The notes: generated by a model from the letters alone, not told the origin. A DNA stretch of 64,000 nucleotides from Aquabacterium sp. CECT 9606 (GCF_918741295.1 NZ_CAKKNB010000005.1:124001-188000), one strand, 5' to 3'; numbered from the stretch's first letter, positions 30,138 to 38,456 are shown. Program-made: numbers and translations.

Positions 30138-32309
30138 TCAAGCCGAAACGGAGGCCCTGTCGCCAGAACTGGCAGCATTGGTTTTTTGCATCAAGGCGGG
30201 CACGTCCAGGATCAGGGCCACGTCGCCACTGCCCAAAATACTGGAGCCGCTGATGCCTTGGACTTGCGAGAACACCTTGGATAAGGGTTTGATCACGGTT
30301 TGCGCCTCGCCCAGCAGGGTGTCCACCACCAGGCCAAACTTCTGGCCCGCGTGCTTCACTACCACGATGTTCTCTCTGCTGCCTTTGTGGCCTTCAACGT
30401 CGAACAGTTCGCGCAAACGGATGAAGGGCAAGACTTGACCGCGAAGGTTCGTGTAGTCGTGGCCTTCTTCAGCCGAGAACGCCACGCATTCCTCGATCAT
30501 GTCCAGCGGCACCACGAACACGGATTGCCCCACGCCCACCTGGAAGCCATTGATGATGGCCAGCGTCAGGGGCAGGCGCACGCTGACGGTGGTGCCCACG
30601 CCTTCCGCACTGTTGATGGCCACACTGCCGCGCAGGGCTGTGATGTTGCGCTTGACCACGTCCATGCCCACGCCCCGGCCCGACAGGTTGGTGACCTGCT
30701 CCGCCGTTGAGAAGCCAGGCTCGAAAATCAAGCCGTAGATTTCGCTGTCGCTCAGGGCCTTGCCCGATTCGATCAGTCCACGTTCCAAAGCCTTGGCCAG
30801 GATGCGCTCGCGATTCAAACCGCCGCCGTCGTCACCCACCTCAATGACGATGCTGCCCGAGTCGTGATAGGCGTTGAGCTTGACAGTGCCCTTGGCGGGC
30901 TTGCCCCGTGCGACGCGCACATCGGCGGCTTCAATGCCATGGTCAATGGCGTTGCGCACCAGGTGCATCAGCGGGTCGGCGATCTTCTCGACGACGGTCT
31001 TGTCCAGCTCGGTGTCTTCGCCGTTGACGACCAAGCCGATGTCCTTGCCGATCTCGCGCGAGACATCGTGCACCACACGCTGGAATCGGCTGAAGGTACC
31101 ACCCACTTTGACCATGCGCAGTTGCAAGGCGCTGTCGCGTACTTCTTCCACCAGGTTGGCCAGGGTCGAGTGGCTTTCCTGCAACTCCAGGATCCGTGTG
31201 CTGCGCGCCACCAGGTTGGCACCGGCCGCGGCAATGATCAGTTCGCCCACCAGGTTGATCAGGTGGTCCAGCTTGTCGGCATCAACGCGGATGGATTGGC
31301 TTTCTTGCGCCTTGCTGTCCTTGGTCTGCTTCTGCTTGGTCAGGGCGGCTTCCACCACGGCGGGCTGAACGCGGCCTTGCTCGACCAGGATCTCTCCGAT
31401 GGGTGCGGCAGGCTCGGATTTGGCCTGCAAGGCAAGGGCTGACTCCAGTTCGTGCGATGTCAAGGTGCCGCAGCGAACCAGGATTTCGCCCAGGCGCGCA
31501 GGCCCTTCCGGCAGTGCCTGGATCAATTCGATGTACTCGGATGCCAAGCTGTTGGGCGGCACGATGTGCAACAGGCAATCGTCCAGCACAAATTCGAATG
31601 CGCCTTCGATAGCGCCTTTGGTGGCCTCGCTCTTGAACGAGATCTCGAAGCCCAGGTAGCAGGATTCCGGGTCCATGTCGGCGGCCAGTGGCAAGGCATC
31701 GTGCAAGGTCACGATGCCCACGATCTGCCCCATGGTGCCCAGGTAGCGGATGAACGACAAGGGGTCCATGCCATTGCGCAGCACGTCGCGCCCAAAGCGC
31801 AGCGAGATGTGCCAGTTGTCGGTATTGATGCCGTGGTGGCCCATGCGCGCGAAATCGGCAGGGTCGGCATCCACCACATGGGTTGCGACGGACATGCTGG
31901 GTGTCGCTGGTGCGTCCAGGTAGACGCTGAGGCGAACCAGCAAGGGCTTGCCGGCGTGGGCCACGCTTTCATCGGGGTCGGCGCGGGTGCTTTCCGTCGT
32001 GTCGATCAGGGTGCCAATGTGGTCCCCGCATGACAGCAGCAGGGTCACCAGTTCATCTTCGATGGCCACCTTGCCATCGCGCACATGGTCGAGCACGCTT
32101 TCCACCACGTGCGTGAACTCCACGATCTGGTCCAGCCCGAAGAGTCCCGCAGACCCTTTGATGGTGTGCGCGGCGCGAAAGATGGCGTTGATGGATTCGG
32201 CGCGCTCTTCACCTTCGGTGTGGGCCAGGCCGAGCAGGGCGGTTTCCATCGCTTCCAGCATCTCGCGGCTTTCCACGATGTAGGTCTGTAGCGCTTGATC
32301 GAGGTTCAT
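30138..32309 (-). CDS. cheA: chemotaxis histidine kinase CheA with MshEN-like tandem motif
   Basis: A 723-residue kinase. The HPt domain (1-105) has phospho-acceptor H48 (AAHTIKGSAG). A P2-like domain follows at ~165-250. Residues 272-326 hold two 24-residue motifs of the form (R)xGEILVxxGxxxxxxxxxALxxQ, like the MshEN c-di-GMP-binding fold. The dimerisation helices are at ~335-405, the ATPase domain at ~410-590 (N-box LVRNAIDHGIE, G1 VGDDGGG, G2 GRGVGMDVV), and the CheW-like P5 domain is C-terminal. CheA phosphorylates CheY and CheB under receptor control. It lies between the STAS gene and the first receptor. The MshEN-like reading is my pattern match, not a search result. Confidence 0.94.
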   Translation of the reverse strand: MNLDQALQTYIVESREMLEAMETALLGLAHTEGEERAESINAIFRAAHTIKGSAGLFGLDQIVEFTHVVESVLDHVRDGKVAIEDELVTLLLSCGDHIGTLIDTTESTRADPDESVAHAGKPLLVRLSVYLDAPATPSMSVATHVVDADPADFARMGHHGINTDNWHISLRFGRDVLRNGMDPLSFIRYLGTMGQIVGIVTLHDALPLAADMDPESCYLGFEISFKSEATKGAIEGAFEFVLDDCLLHIVPPNSLASEYIELIQALPEGPARLGEILVRCGTLTSHELESALALQAKSEPAAPIGEILVEQGRVQPAVVEAALTKQKQTKDSKAQESQSIRVDADKLDHLINLVGELIIAAAGANLVARSTRILELQESHSTLANLVEEVRDSALQLRMVKVGGTFSRFQRVVHDVSREIGKDIGLVVNGEDTELDKTVVEKIADPLMHLVRNAIDHGIEAADVRVARGKPAKGTVKLNAYHDSGSIVIEVGDDGGGLNRERILAKALERGLIESGKALSDSEIYGLIFEPGFSTAEQVTNLSGRGVGMDVVKRNITALRGSVAINSAEGVGTTVSVRLPLTLAIINGFQVGVGQSVFVVPLDMIEECVAFSAEEGHDYTNLRGQVLPFIRLRELFDVEGHKGSRENIVVVKHAGQKFGLVVDTLLGEAQTVIKPLSKVFSQVQGISGSSILGSGDVALILDVPALMQKTNAASSGDRASVSA

Positions 32310-32354
32310 AGTCGGTCTCGGTTCAGTGAACGGTCAATGGCAAGGGTCGGCGGC

Positions 32355-32645
32355 TCAGGCGGGCATGAGCAGCGGATCGCCAAAATGCGCGGCCAGGTCC
32401 AGCAGCTCAAACACCTCCAGAACGGCGGGGCTGTGGTTCAGCAGGCGGACCTCACAGGCGTTGGATTGCGCCGTGGCTTTGGCCAGCATCAGCAACTGGA
32501 TGCCAGCGCTGTCGATCTCGGTGACGCCATGCAAATCCACCTCCAGAGAGGTAACGCCATTCAAGGCCTCCAGCAAGGTTTGCTTGAGCTCGGCGGCGCG
32601 GTAGATGGTCATCTCGCCCTCGATGGGCAGGCATGCGGTACTCAT
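32355..32645 (-). CDS. STAS domain protein (anti-sigma-antagonist-like)
   Basis: A 96-residue single STAS domain. The motif EIDSAGIQLL places a serine (S46) where SpoIIAA-type antagonists are phosphorylated. No kinase or phosphatase partner of the Spo/Rsb type is nearby, and it lies between cheY and cheA, so it may modulate the chemosensory complex. ATG at 32645 (MSTACLPIEGEM) is used; an in-frame start 8 codons upstream overlaps the spacer to cheY. Confidence 0.85.
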   Translation of the reverse strand: MSTACLPIEGEMTIYRAAELKQTLLEALNGVTSLEVDLHGVTEIDSAGIQLLMLAKATAQSNACEVRLLNHSPAVLEVFELLDLAAHFGDPLLMPA

Positions 32646-32665
32646 GTTTTTCTCCCTTAGCGCCA

Positions 32666-33034
32666 TCAAGGCAACACTAGTTTTTGGACCACGCCCAGCA
32701 ACTGGTCAGGCTTGAAGGGCTTGAGCACCCAGGCCTTGGCGCCAGCTTCCTGGCCTTGCTTCTTCTTCTCGTCTTGTGACTCGGTGGTCAGCATGACGAT
32801 GGGCGTGAACTTGTACGCCGCCAGTTGCTTGATCGCCTTCACCAGCGTGATCCCATCCATGTTGGGCATGTTCACGTCGCTGATGATCATGTGGATCTTT
32901 TGACCAGTCAGCTTGGTCAGGGCATCCTTGCCATCACAGGCTTCGATCACGTCGTAGCCGGCGCTTTTCAGTGCAATGCTCACGACGACGCGCAGCGAGG
33001 ACGAGTCGTCCACAATCAGAATGGTTTTGGCCAT
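32666..33034 (-). CDS. cheY: response regulator CheY
   Basis: A 122-residue single receiver domain. The acidic pocket (VDD, residues 9-10), phospho-acceptor D53 (ISDVNMPNMDG), T83/T84 and K105 (LKPFKPDQL) are all present. It carries the CheA signal to an output not encoded here (flagellar motor, pili or another target). The gene starts 8 bases after the stop of the CheZ-motif protein, suggesting tight co-expression. Confidence 0.93.
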   Translation of the reverse strand: MAKTILIVDDSSSLRVVVSIALKSAGYDVIEACDGKDALTKLTGQKIHMIISDVNMPNMDGITLVKAIKQLAAYKFTPIVMLTTESQDEKKKQGQEAGAKAWVLKPFKPDQLLGVVQKLVLP

Positions 33035-33042
33035 GTTGTCCT

Positions 33043-34197
33043 CTAGAAAAACGTGATTTCGGTGTCGTCTTGGGAAGCTTCGGCGGCTTTGCTGCCTTGA
33101 TGGACCGCACGCTCTTCCTTCATCGCATAGGTCTTCTCCAGCTCGGCCAGCAAGCCTGCTGAATCAAGGGGCTGCAGTGCCCCCTCCTGCTGGAAAAGAA
33201 CACGGTTGTCATCCAGTACCACCGGCAAGCGCTCGATGTTGTTTTTCACGTGGCTCATGATCTGGCTTACGCGATCCTGGAATTGAAGTTGCACCAGGGC
33301 CTCGGAGATCTCAGCCTTGATGTCCAGGCTCTCGTCCTTGAGCAGATCCGTTGAAGCCACCAGCGTGTCGGTGACAGCGCGCAGCTGGTTCAAGACGGCC
33401 GTGATGGTGTCTTGCGACGTTGCCATGGACCGGGCTTCTTCCTGGTTGGAGGCCTCGGCACTTTCACGCGTTTCAACAATGGCCGCGTTGATCAGCGAGA
33501 CCTTTTCGGTGATGCGCTTGCCGGTGTCGCCAGACAGGGCCGACAGCTTACGAACCTCTTGCGCCAGCACCGAGAACCCCCGGCCGTTCTCACCAGCGTG
33601 AGCGGCTTCAATGGCGGCGTTGATGGCCAGCAAGTTGGTTTGCCAGGCAATGCTGGCCACATCGGCGGCCATCTGCTGCAACTCGATGGTGAAGTGGTTC
33701 AGGCTTTGCACCTTCTCGAGCATCTGTGTCTTGCTGCTCATGGCCGATTCCATCGTGGCCACCACGGAGCCCAGCTCTCGCTCGCTCTTGGCAAAGACCG
33801 CCACCAAACCACTGTCACTGTCGATGGACGACGTGGCTGCGCTGGTGGTGCGCACGGTGTTGTCCAGCTTGTCCACGATGCCGGAGAAGCGTTGCGACAG
33901 CTCCGAGATCGCGGTCTCCATTTGCTGGCGCGAGGTTTCGATCTGCCCGGTCCACACGGGCGCCATCGTTTCACCAAAGCGCTGGCGTCCGTCGATGTAG
34001 TTCTGAATGGAATGCCGGAAGCTGCGCAGCTTGGTCGACATGCGCCAACTGGCCGCCAGGCCTGCCAAGATCAACAAGGGTGCGGTGATCCAGGCCGCCA
34101 GAGTACCCCCGCTGAGCACGAGTGCGGCTGCGCCGCCAATCGCTCCCACCAGGGGTGGATACATCAAATAAGCTTTGATGTCGTGGTTGATGTTCAT
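33043..34197 (-). CDS. membrane MCP-like protein with CheZ-like motif and C-terminal CheY tether
   Basis: A 384-residue protein. Two closely spaced membrane helices (about 14-30 and 33-50) have almost no periplasmic loop and there is no HAMP. An MCP-type coiled coil follows with a diverged tip ([36 protein letters not shown], residues 183-217). Near the C-terminus LQFQDRVSQ (304-312) resembles the CheZ active-site helix, where D and Q four residues apart (here D308, Q312) act on CheY-P. The protein ends DDTEITFF, acidic then aromatic, like the CheZ tail that grips CheY. No separate cheZ is seen. ATG at 34197 is preferred; ATG at 34248 in frame is possible. The phosphatase role is inference. 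Confidence 0.8.
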   Translation of the reverse strand: MNINHDIKAYLMYPPLVGAIGGAAALVLSGGTLAAWITAPLLILAGLAASWRMSTKLRSFRHSIQNYIDGRQRFGETMAPVWTGQIETSRQQMETAISELSQRFSGIVDKLDNTVRTTSAATSSIDSDSGLVAVFAKSERELGSVVATMESAMSSKTQMLEKVQSLNHFTIELQQMAADVASIAWQTNLLAINAAIEAAHAGENGRGFSVLAQEVRKLSALSGDTGKRITEKVSLINAAIVETRESAEASNQEEARSMATSQDTITAVLNQLRAVTDTLVASTDLLKDESLDIKAEISEALVQLQFQDRVSQIMSHVKNNIERLPVVLDDNRVLFQQEGALQPLDSAGLLAELEKTYAMKEERAVHQGSKAAEASQDDTEITFF

Positions 34198-34301
34198 GTC
34201 CTGCCGGGTCCCGTGATTCTTGCTGAGAGCTGTGCGCCCCTCTCCCATGGTGGCCAATGTGTGCCGTCCAAGAAGTGGGAAAAGATCGCTCCTAGCAGGG
34301 C

Positions 34302-34329
34302 ATATCGGGCGCTACCCTAGGTCACTTGA
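34302..34329 (-). promoter_or_regulatory. sigma-28-like promoter upstream of the chemosensory cluster
   Basis: On the minus strand TCAAGTGA (34329-34322), a 12-base spacer and CCCGATAT (34309-34302) resemble the FliA consensus TAAAGTTT-N11-GCCGATAA with several mismatches. It lies about 105 bases upstream of the first gene. No better sigma-70 site is evident in 34198-34393. Confidence 0.3.
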
Positions 34330-34393
34330 GCCGCATGGGAGATTTAGTTCACGGATTCCGCGGATTTGTGATCACGCTGGCGCTGAAGTGGCC

Positions 34394-35236
34394 TTATGGT
34401 GGGTCGGTTTGGTCGGGGACTTGAAGCCGAGGTATGGCCCTGGTCCATTCCGTCACGTCTCTGGGCGTCAGATTGCCGAAAGGCGCCAGGCGGCCATCCT
34501 GAAAACCTTGCTGCTCGGTGTCGTCCAGGTATTGTTCACGCGACAACAAGGTGCCATTGCACAAGTGCGTAGGCTCAGGGGCCATGTGCGCTTCGCCTCG
34601 CAGGCGCTCCAGCAGGTGTTCCATCACCCAGCCTGGCACCAGTGAGCGGTGATCGGGGTAGACAAAGCCAAACAGGCTCAGGTGGCTGAGCAGAACGCGC
34701 CAATGCGGTCCGAAACGATCGAGCAAGCGTTGCCAGTCCAGCTGGTTGGCATGCGCTTGCAGCAGGTGCGCCACGTCAGCGCCGTCATAGCGCTCGCGCT
34801 CCATGATGAAGGCCTTGGACCAGATTGTTTCTTCCACGGGTGAGATCAGCACTGGCACGCCCAGCACCTGGCCCTCCGTGGCGTGCGCGAACCATGCATC
34901 GTCCACTTCACAAACGCCGTTGCCCGAGTTGAAAATGAGGTCGATGAACACCTCGTCGTCATGCACTTTGGCCAGCCAGTGTGCGAACACCATCTCGGTG
35001 CTGTAGCCTGCCTCGCGCATGACCTCGCCTACGTCGTCATAGTCTTTTCGGCGAATGAACAGGTCCAGGTCCTTGGTCAAGCGCTCGATGGAAGTGTGAC
35101 AAGTGAAGGCGTGTGAGCCCCCGACCAGAAAGGGCACCGAGGAGGCCCGAAGCGCTTCCAGAACACGGCGATAGAACACCGCGGCGTGAGAACTGGAGCT
35201 TTGGTCTGACGACGACATCAACGGCGAAATTGACAT
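34394..35236 (-). CDS. putative nucleotidyltransferase
   Basis: A 280-residue protein with a minimal polymerase-beta-like nucleotidyltransferase core: FLVGGSHAF (GGS motif), KDLDLFI (two metal-binding Asp) and FIDLIF (third Asp). A helical C-terminal part follows. The substrate is unknown; such proteins modify small molecules, RNA or proteins with NMP. ATG at 35236 is chosen, though ATG at 35218 is also possible, since neither has a strong ribosome site. Divergent from the metallophosphoesterase at 35318 with only 81 bases between starts, suggesting a shared control region and perhaps opposed activities. Confidence 0.65.
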   Translation of the reverse strand: MSISPLMSSSDQSSSSHAAVFYRRVLEALRASSVPFLVGGSHAFTCHTSIERLTKDLDLFIRRKDYDDVGEVMREAGYSTEMVFAHWLAKVHDDEVFIDLIFNSGNGVCEVDDAWFAHATEGQVLGVPVLISPVEETIWSKAFIMERERYDGADVAHLLQAHANQLDWQRLLDRFGPHWRVLLSHLSLFGFVYPDHRSLVPGWVMEHLLERLRGEAHMAPEPTHLCNGTLLSREQYLDDTEQQGFQDGRLAPFGNLTPRDVTEWTRAIPRLQVPDQTDPP

Positions 35237-35317
35237 AAGCCCCCAACTGGCTGGTGGATGCCTTGCGTGGGCAAGCCGTGTGCCAAGAGAGGTGGACAAG
35301 GACTTCAGGAGCACCCC

Positions 35318-36082
35318 ATGGTTTCAGCCGGAAACATCCGTTTTGCCGCCGTTGGCGACATCCATTGCAAAAAAGATTCGGGGGGCACATTGCGCGCTTT
35401 TTTTGCGCAAGCGTCAAAAGCGGCAGATGCCCTCCTGCTGTGTGGCGATCTGACCGACTACGGCTTGCCTGAAGAGGCCAGGGTACTGGCCGATGAGCTG
35501 TCTGCCGCGTCGGTGCCTGTCATCGCGGTCTTGGGCAACCACGACTTCGAGTCTGATCAGCAGGATGAGGTTTGCGAGATACTGACGCGCGCTGGCGTCC
35601 GCATGCTGGATGGCGAAGCTTGCGAGATCCATGGCGTGGGCATTGCCGGGGTCAAGGGATTTGCCGGGGGATTTGGGCGCGGTGCGCTGGGCCCTTGGGG
35701 CGAGAAGGCGATCAAACAGTTCGTCAACGAGGCGATTCAAGAGGCACTGAAACTGGAGTCGGCATTGGCCAAATTGCGCACCCCGCGCCGCATCGCCATG
35801 CTGCATTACGCCCCCATCGAGGCCACCGTGGTGGGCGAACCGCTGGAGATATTCCCTTTCCTTGGCACCAGCCGGCTGGAAGACCCGCTCATCCGTCACC
35901 CTGTGACGGCCGTGTTCCATGGCCATGCGCACAGAGGCGCGCTGGAGGGGCAAACGGTGAATGGCACCCCGGTTTTCAATGTGGCCATGCCCTTGCTGAA
36001 ACGTAGCTTCCCGGATCAGCCTCCCTTCCGCATCCTCAACGTGCCTGAGATCGAAAGAGTGGGGGAAGCCGCCATGCCTTGA
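35318..36082 (+). CDS. calcineurin-like metallophosphoesterase
   Basis: A 254-residue protein with the full set of two-metal phosphoesterase motifs: GDIHC, GDLTDYG, GNHDFES, LHYAP and GHAHRG. No signal peptide, so cytoplasmic. The natural substrate is not deducible; relatives cleave phosphomonoesters, nucleotides or cyclic nucleotides. CAGGAG ends 6 bases before ATG at 35318, which decides the start over in-frame codons further upstream. Confidence 0.85.
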   Translation: MVSAGNIRFAAVGDIHCKKDSGGTLRAFFAQASKAADALLLCGDLTDYGLPEEARVLADELSAASVPVIAVLGNHDFESDQQDEVCEILTRAGVRMLDGEACEIHGVGIAGVKGFAGGFGRGALGPWGEKAIKQFVNEAIQEALKLESALAKLRTPRRIAMLHYAPIEATVVGEPLEIFPFLGTSRLEDPLIRHPVTAVFHGHAHRGALEGQTVNGTPVFNVAMPLLKRSFPDQPPFRILNVPEIERVGEAAMP

Positions 36083-36187
36083 CGCGCACGCCGAAGGTAC
36101 ATTTTGCCGAACCGTTTGCCTGAGGGGAGGGCGCGTTCCGTTCGACGGCGCATGTCAAAATAGCCCGACTATAAAAGCGGGGATGGC

Positions 36188-37126
36188 ATGAAGAAGTGGA
36201 CCGTGCGGGTGGCCAAGGCCACGATGGGATTGATCCTGGGACTGGCCAGCCTGATGGCACTGGCCTTGTGGCACGGCAACCGCGATGTGGCTCCCTTGTC
36301 GCTGAGCGAAAAGCAACAGAGTTTTCAGCGTGCTGTGGGATGGATGCGCGCGCACGAGGCGCAAATCCTCAAGGAAGACAACGTCGCCCTGTGGTGGTTT
36401 GTCCAGGCTGCAGCCGAGCGCACCGGGGATGAATATTTGCAAGGTTTGGTGCTGAAATATCTGGCCGTCGCCAGTGCCTCTGAAGGCCCTGCAGGCCCCT
36501 GGAAGCGCATGCTGGTGCCCAAGGCGGAGGTGGTGCTGGACATCGCCTCAACCCGCTGGTTGGCGCCGTATCACAAGTTTTTTTACCATGCGCTGACCTG
36601 CGTTCCCCTGGCCCTGGACGACGGCGACACCAGCGTGTTTTTGCGAAACGACGTCTGTCACCCCCAGCCGACCCAGGTCTGGCTGAAAGACCCGGTTTGC
36701 ACCACGCACCAACTGGTAGGCGTCATGCTTCTGCAGCGCGTTGGCTGTGCTCGCCATGAGGAACTGGCCGCGCTTGAGGGCGACCTGCTGTCCGACATTC
36801 ACCAACAGATGCAATTGGACGTGGTGGTCAAGGACGCCTATTTCCAGCGCGTGTTGATGCTGCTCTGGCGTGGCGATCGCGAACAGGTCAGGCCGATTTG
36901 GCTGAACCGTGTGGTCATGGCCCAGCAAGCGGATGGCGGATGGGTCGGCGGACGGCAGGTTCCGGAATGGCCTCATTGGGCCCAACCCTGGGTGATCCGG
37001 GCCCAACTTGCACGGTGGTGGCCCTTGGGCTTCGAAGCGATCGGTGCCGAGTTTCACGCTTCGGCGCAGGGCCTGTTGATCACGGCCTTGTCCCTTCCAC
37101 CGATGCCGGCAAAAGGCCAGCCTTAG
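36188..37126 (+). CDS. membrane-anchored protein of unknown function
   Basis: A 312-residue protein with one N-terminal membrane helix (about residues 10-29) after a basic start (MKKWTVRVAK); the rest is predicted to be outside the cytoplasm. It is rich in Trp, Leu and Ala helices and has several Cys that could form disulphides (near residues 138, 156, 171, 187). A late QQADGGWVGG is reminiscent of the QW/alpha-alpha barrel repeats of terpenoid cyclase-like folds, but one motif is not enough to assign it. I do not recognise the family. A TATAAA at 36170-36175 could be its -10. Its 3'-end overlaps the convergent glycosylase gene by 4 bases. Confidence 0.65.
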   Translation: MKKWTVRVAKATMGLILGLASLMALALWHGNRDVAPLSLSEKQQSFQRAVGWMRAHEAQILKEDNVALWWFVQAAAERTGDEYLQGLVLKYLAVASASEGPAGPWKRMLVPKAEVVLDIASTRWLAPYHKFFYHALTCVPLALDDGDTSVFLRNDVCHPQPTQVWLKDPVCTTHQLVGVMLLQRVGCARHEELAALEGDLLSDIHQQMQLDVVVKDAYFQRVLMLLWRGDREQVRPIWLNRVVMAQQADGGWVGGRQVPEWPHWAQPWVIRAQLARWWPLGFEAIGAEFHASAQGLLITALSLPPMPAKGQP

Positions 37127-37821
37127 CGCAAACGACCACGCCGCGCCGCAGCGGTTTTGGAATTTTCATCAAGCGGAAAAGTGCGGCTGACAAAACGGGA
37201 TCCTGCCAGTCCGAAGCGCCACGGCACGTCCACTGCTTTCGAGATCCCGATGCGCGGGCCTGCCACTACCGCCACATGGCGTCCCTGTGGCGCCGGCAGC
37301 AGTTCGAAAGGAGGCGCCTCAATGCTCCGACCATCCAATTCGCGCGTGATCGCCAACGCCTGGCAAACACGCCCGGGCCCGGCACACAGCAGCATGGTGT
37401 TCTCCATGCCCCGCCGGCACTTCATGGTTTCGATGCCTTGTGTGGGCTGGAGTGCGCGAATCAGCACCCCGGCGCCATGTCCGGCGGGCATGCACACCAG
37501 GTTAAGGCACCAATGCAGACCGTAAGATTGGTAAACGTAAGCATGGGCTGGCGGGCCGAACATGGCACCGTTACGCAAGGTTTGGCCGCCGAAACTGTGT
37601 GATGCAGCATCAGCCTCATCGTAGGCTTCGGTTTCGACAATGATCCCGCCCACTCCGTTGACCAACAAGGTGGCGCCAATCAGAGCCTTGCCGACCTGAT
37701 CGGACGGCGCCATGAAATCGATGCCATGCGGTCCTGGCATCGCCAAGTCAACCGATGCACCCGGATCCTCCTCGCCAGCCGCTGACGCACTGGGTACATA
37801 GCCGCTGTTGCCTGTGTTCAC
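37123..37821 (-). CDS. mpg: DNA-3-methyladenine glycosylase (AAG/MPG family)
   Basis: A 232-residue base-excision repair enzyme of the eukaryotic-type AAG family, which removes alkylated purines. Key features are GGIIVETEAYDEADAASHSFGG (catalytic Glu and substrate loop), YVYQSYGLHWCLNLVC and the GPGRVCQALAI helix. It starts with GTG at 37821, preceded by a strong GGAGG six bases upstream (37828-37832). The first ~30 residues are a low-complexity extension. A 27-codon ORF ends 3 bases upstream, and its last codons contain this ribosome site, so translation may be coupled. Confidence 0.9.
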   Translation of the reverse strand: MNTGNSGYVPSASAAGEEDPGASVDLAMPGPHGIDFMAPSDQVGKALIGATLLVNGVGGIIVETEAYDEADAASHSFGGQTLRNGAMFGPPAHAYVYQSYGLHWCLNLVCMPAGHGAGVLIRALQPTQGIETMKCRRGMENTMLLCAGPGRVCQALAITRELDGRSIEAPPFELLPAPQGRHVAVVAGPRIGISKAVDVPWRFGLAGSRFVSRTFPLDENSKTAAARRGRLR

Positions 37822-37824
37822 GGG

Positions 37825-37908
37825 TCACCTCCGTTGGTGGTTTTTACCGAAGAAATTACCGTCCCAAGCGCATGCCTTGACGGCGCTGACCTTCTTGCCT
37901 TTGGGCAC
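37825..37908 (-). CDS. candidate 27-residue small protein upstream of mpg
   Basis: A GTG-initiated ORF of 27 codons. It starts MPKGKKVSAVKACAWDG and ends FGKNHQRR: basic, with one Cys and one Trp. An in-frame stop lies 12 bases upstream, so this is the full ORF. Its stop is 3 bases before the mpg GTG, and the mpg Shine-Dalgarno lies inside its last codons. No strong ribosome site precedes it. It could be a real small protein, a coupling leader for mpg, or chance. Confidence 0.35.
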   Translation of the reverse strand: MPKGKKVSAVKACAWDGNFFGKNHQRR

Positions 37909-38023
37909 GCTGATTGCTCAACACTGCAAATAGGGTGCCTGCAAGGGCGGCAACGTTCTACACCTTTGTTTACAGCCTCTTTGAATAATTGGTCACAATA
38001 CAGCCCACGCTAGAAGTACCAGC

Positions 38024-38362
38024 ATGAACCCGAAACCCAAGAAGCGCTCCGGCAACGATACCCAAATCACCCTCGGTGAAGGATGGCGGCAATTTGCCAT
38101 GCCCCGTGAAGACCTTACTTTCATGGGCACCATTCGCCGAGGCATGGAGATCGGCGCCTTGGCGAAAGACCACGCAGGAGCCTACCTGCTGGTCAATGGC
38201 GACATCCGCCAAACCCTCAACAGCAGCCGCGTTGAAGCCAAATTGCGGTCGGCGGTGGTGCGGCACCCCAGGGTACCCGTGGTTCAGGGGCCAACGGCCG
38301 CCGAGCGCGCCGCGGTGGTTGTCGTCGTGAAACCGCGTCGGCGGGTGGTGGTTCCCAGCTGA
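38024..38362 (+). CDS. small conserved-looking protein of unknown function
   Basis: A 112-residue soluble, basic protein beginning MNPKPKKRSGNDTQ. The middle (LTFMGTIRRGMEIGALAKDHAGAYLLVNGDIRQTLNSSRVEAKL) looks like a compact alpha/beta domain; the tail is Val/Arg-rich (AAVVVVVKPRRRVVVPS). No recognised family. Coding is supported by codon use and by the lack of a better frame on either strand. No clear Shine-Dalgarno precedes ATG 38024. The 37909-38023 gap holds only weak promoter-like pieces (TTGGTC-N16-TAGAAG at 37989-38016, very close to the start). Confidence 0.5.
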   Translation: MNPKPKKRSGNDTQITLGEGWRQFAMPREDLTFMGTIRRGMEIGALAKDHAGAYLLVNGDIRQTLNSSRVEAKLRSAVVRHPRVPVVQGPTAAERAAVVVVVKPRRRVVVPS

Positions 38363-38456
38363 CCATTCCTGCGCATGGCATACGTCGTGCTTGCACCCGC
38401 TATGATGCATCCACGGGATTTCCCTGTGACAACGACTCAATGGAAAGCAGGTGGCC

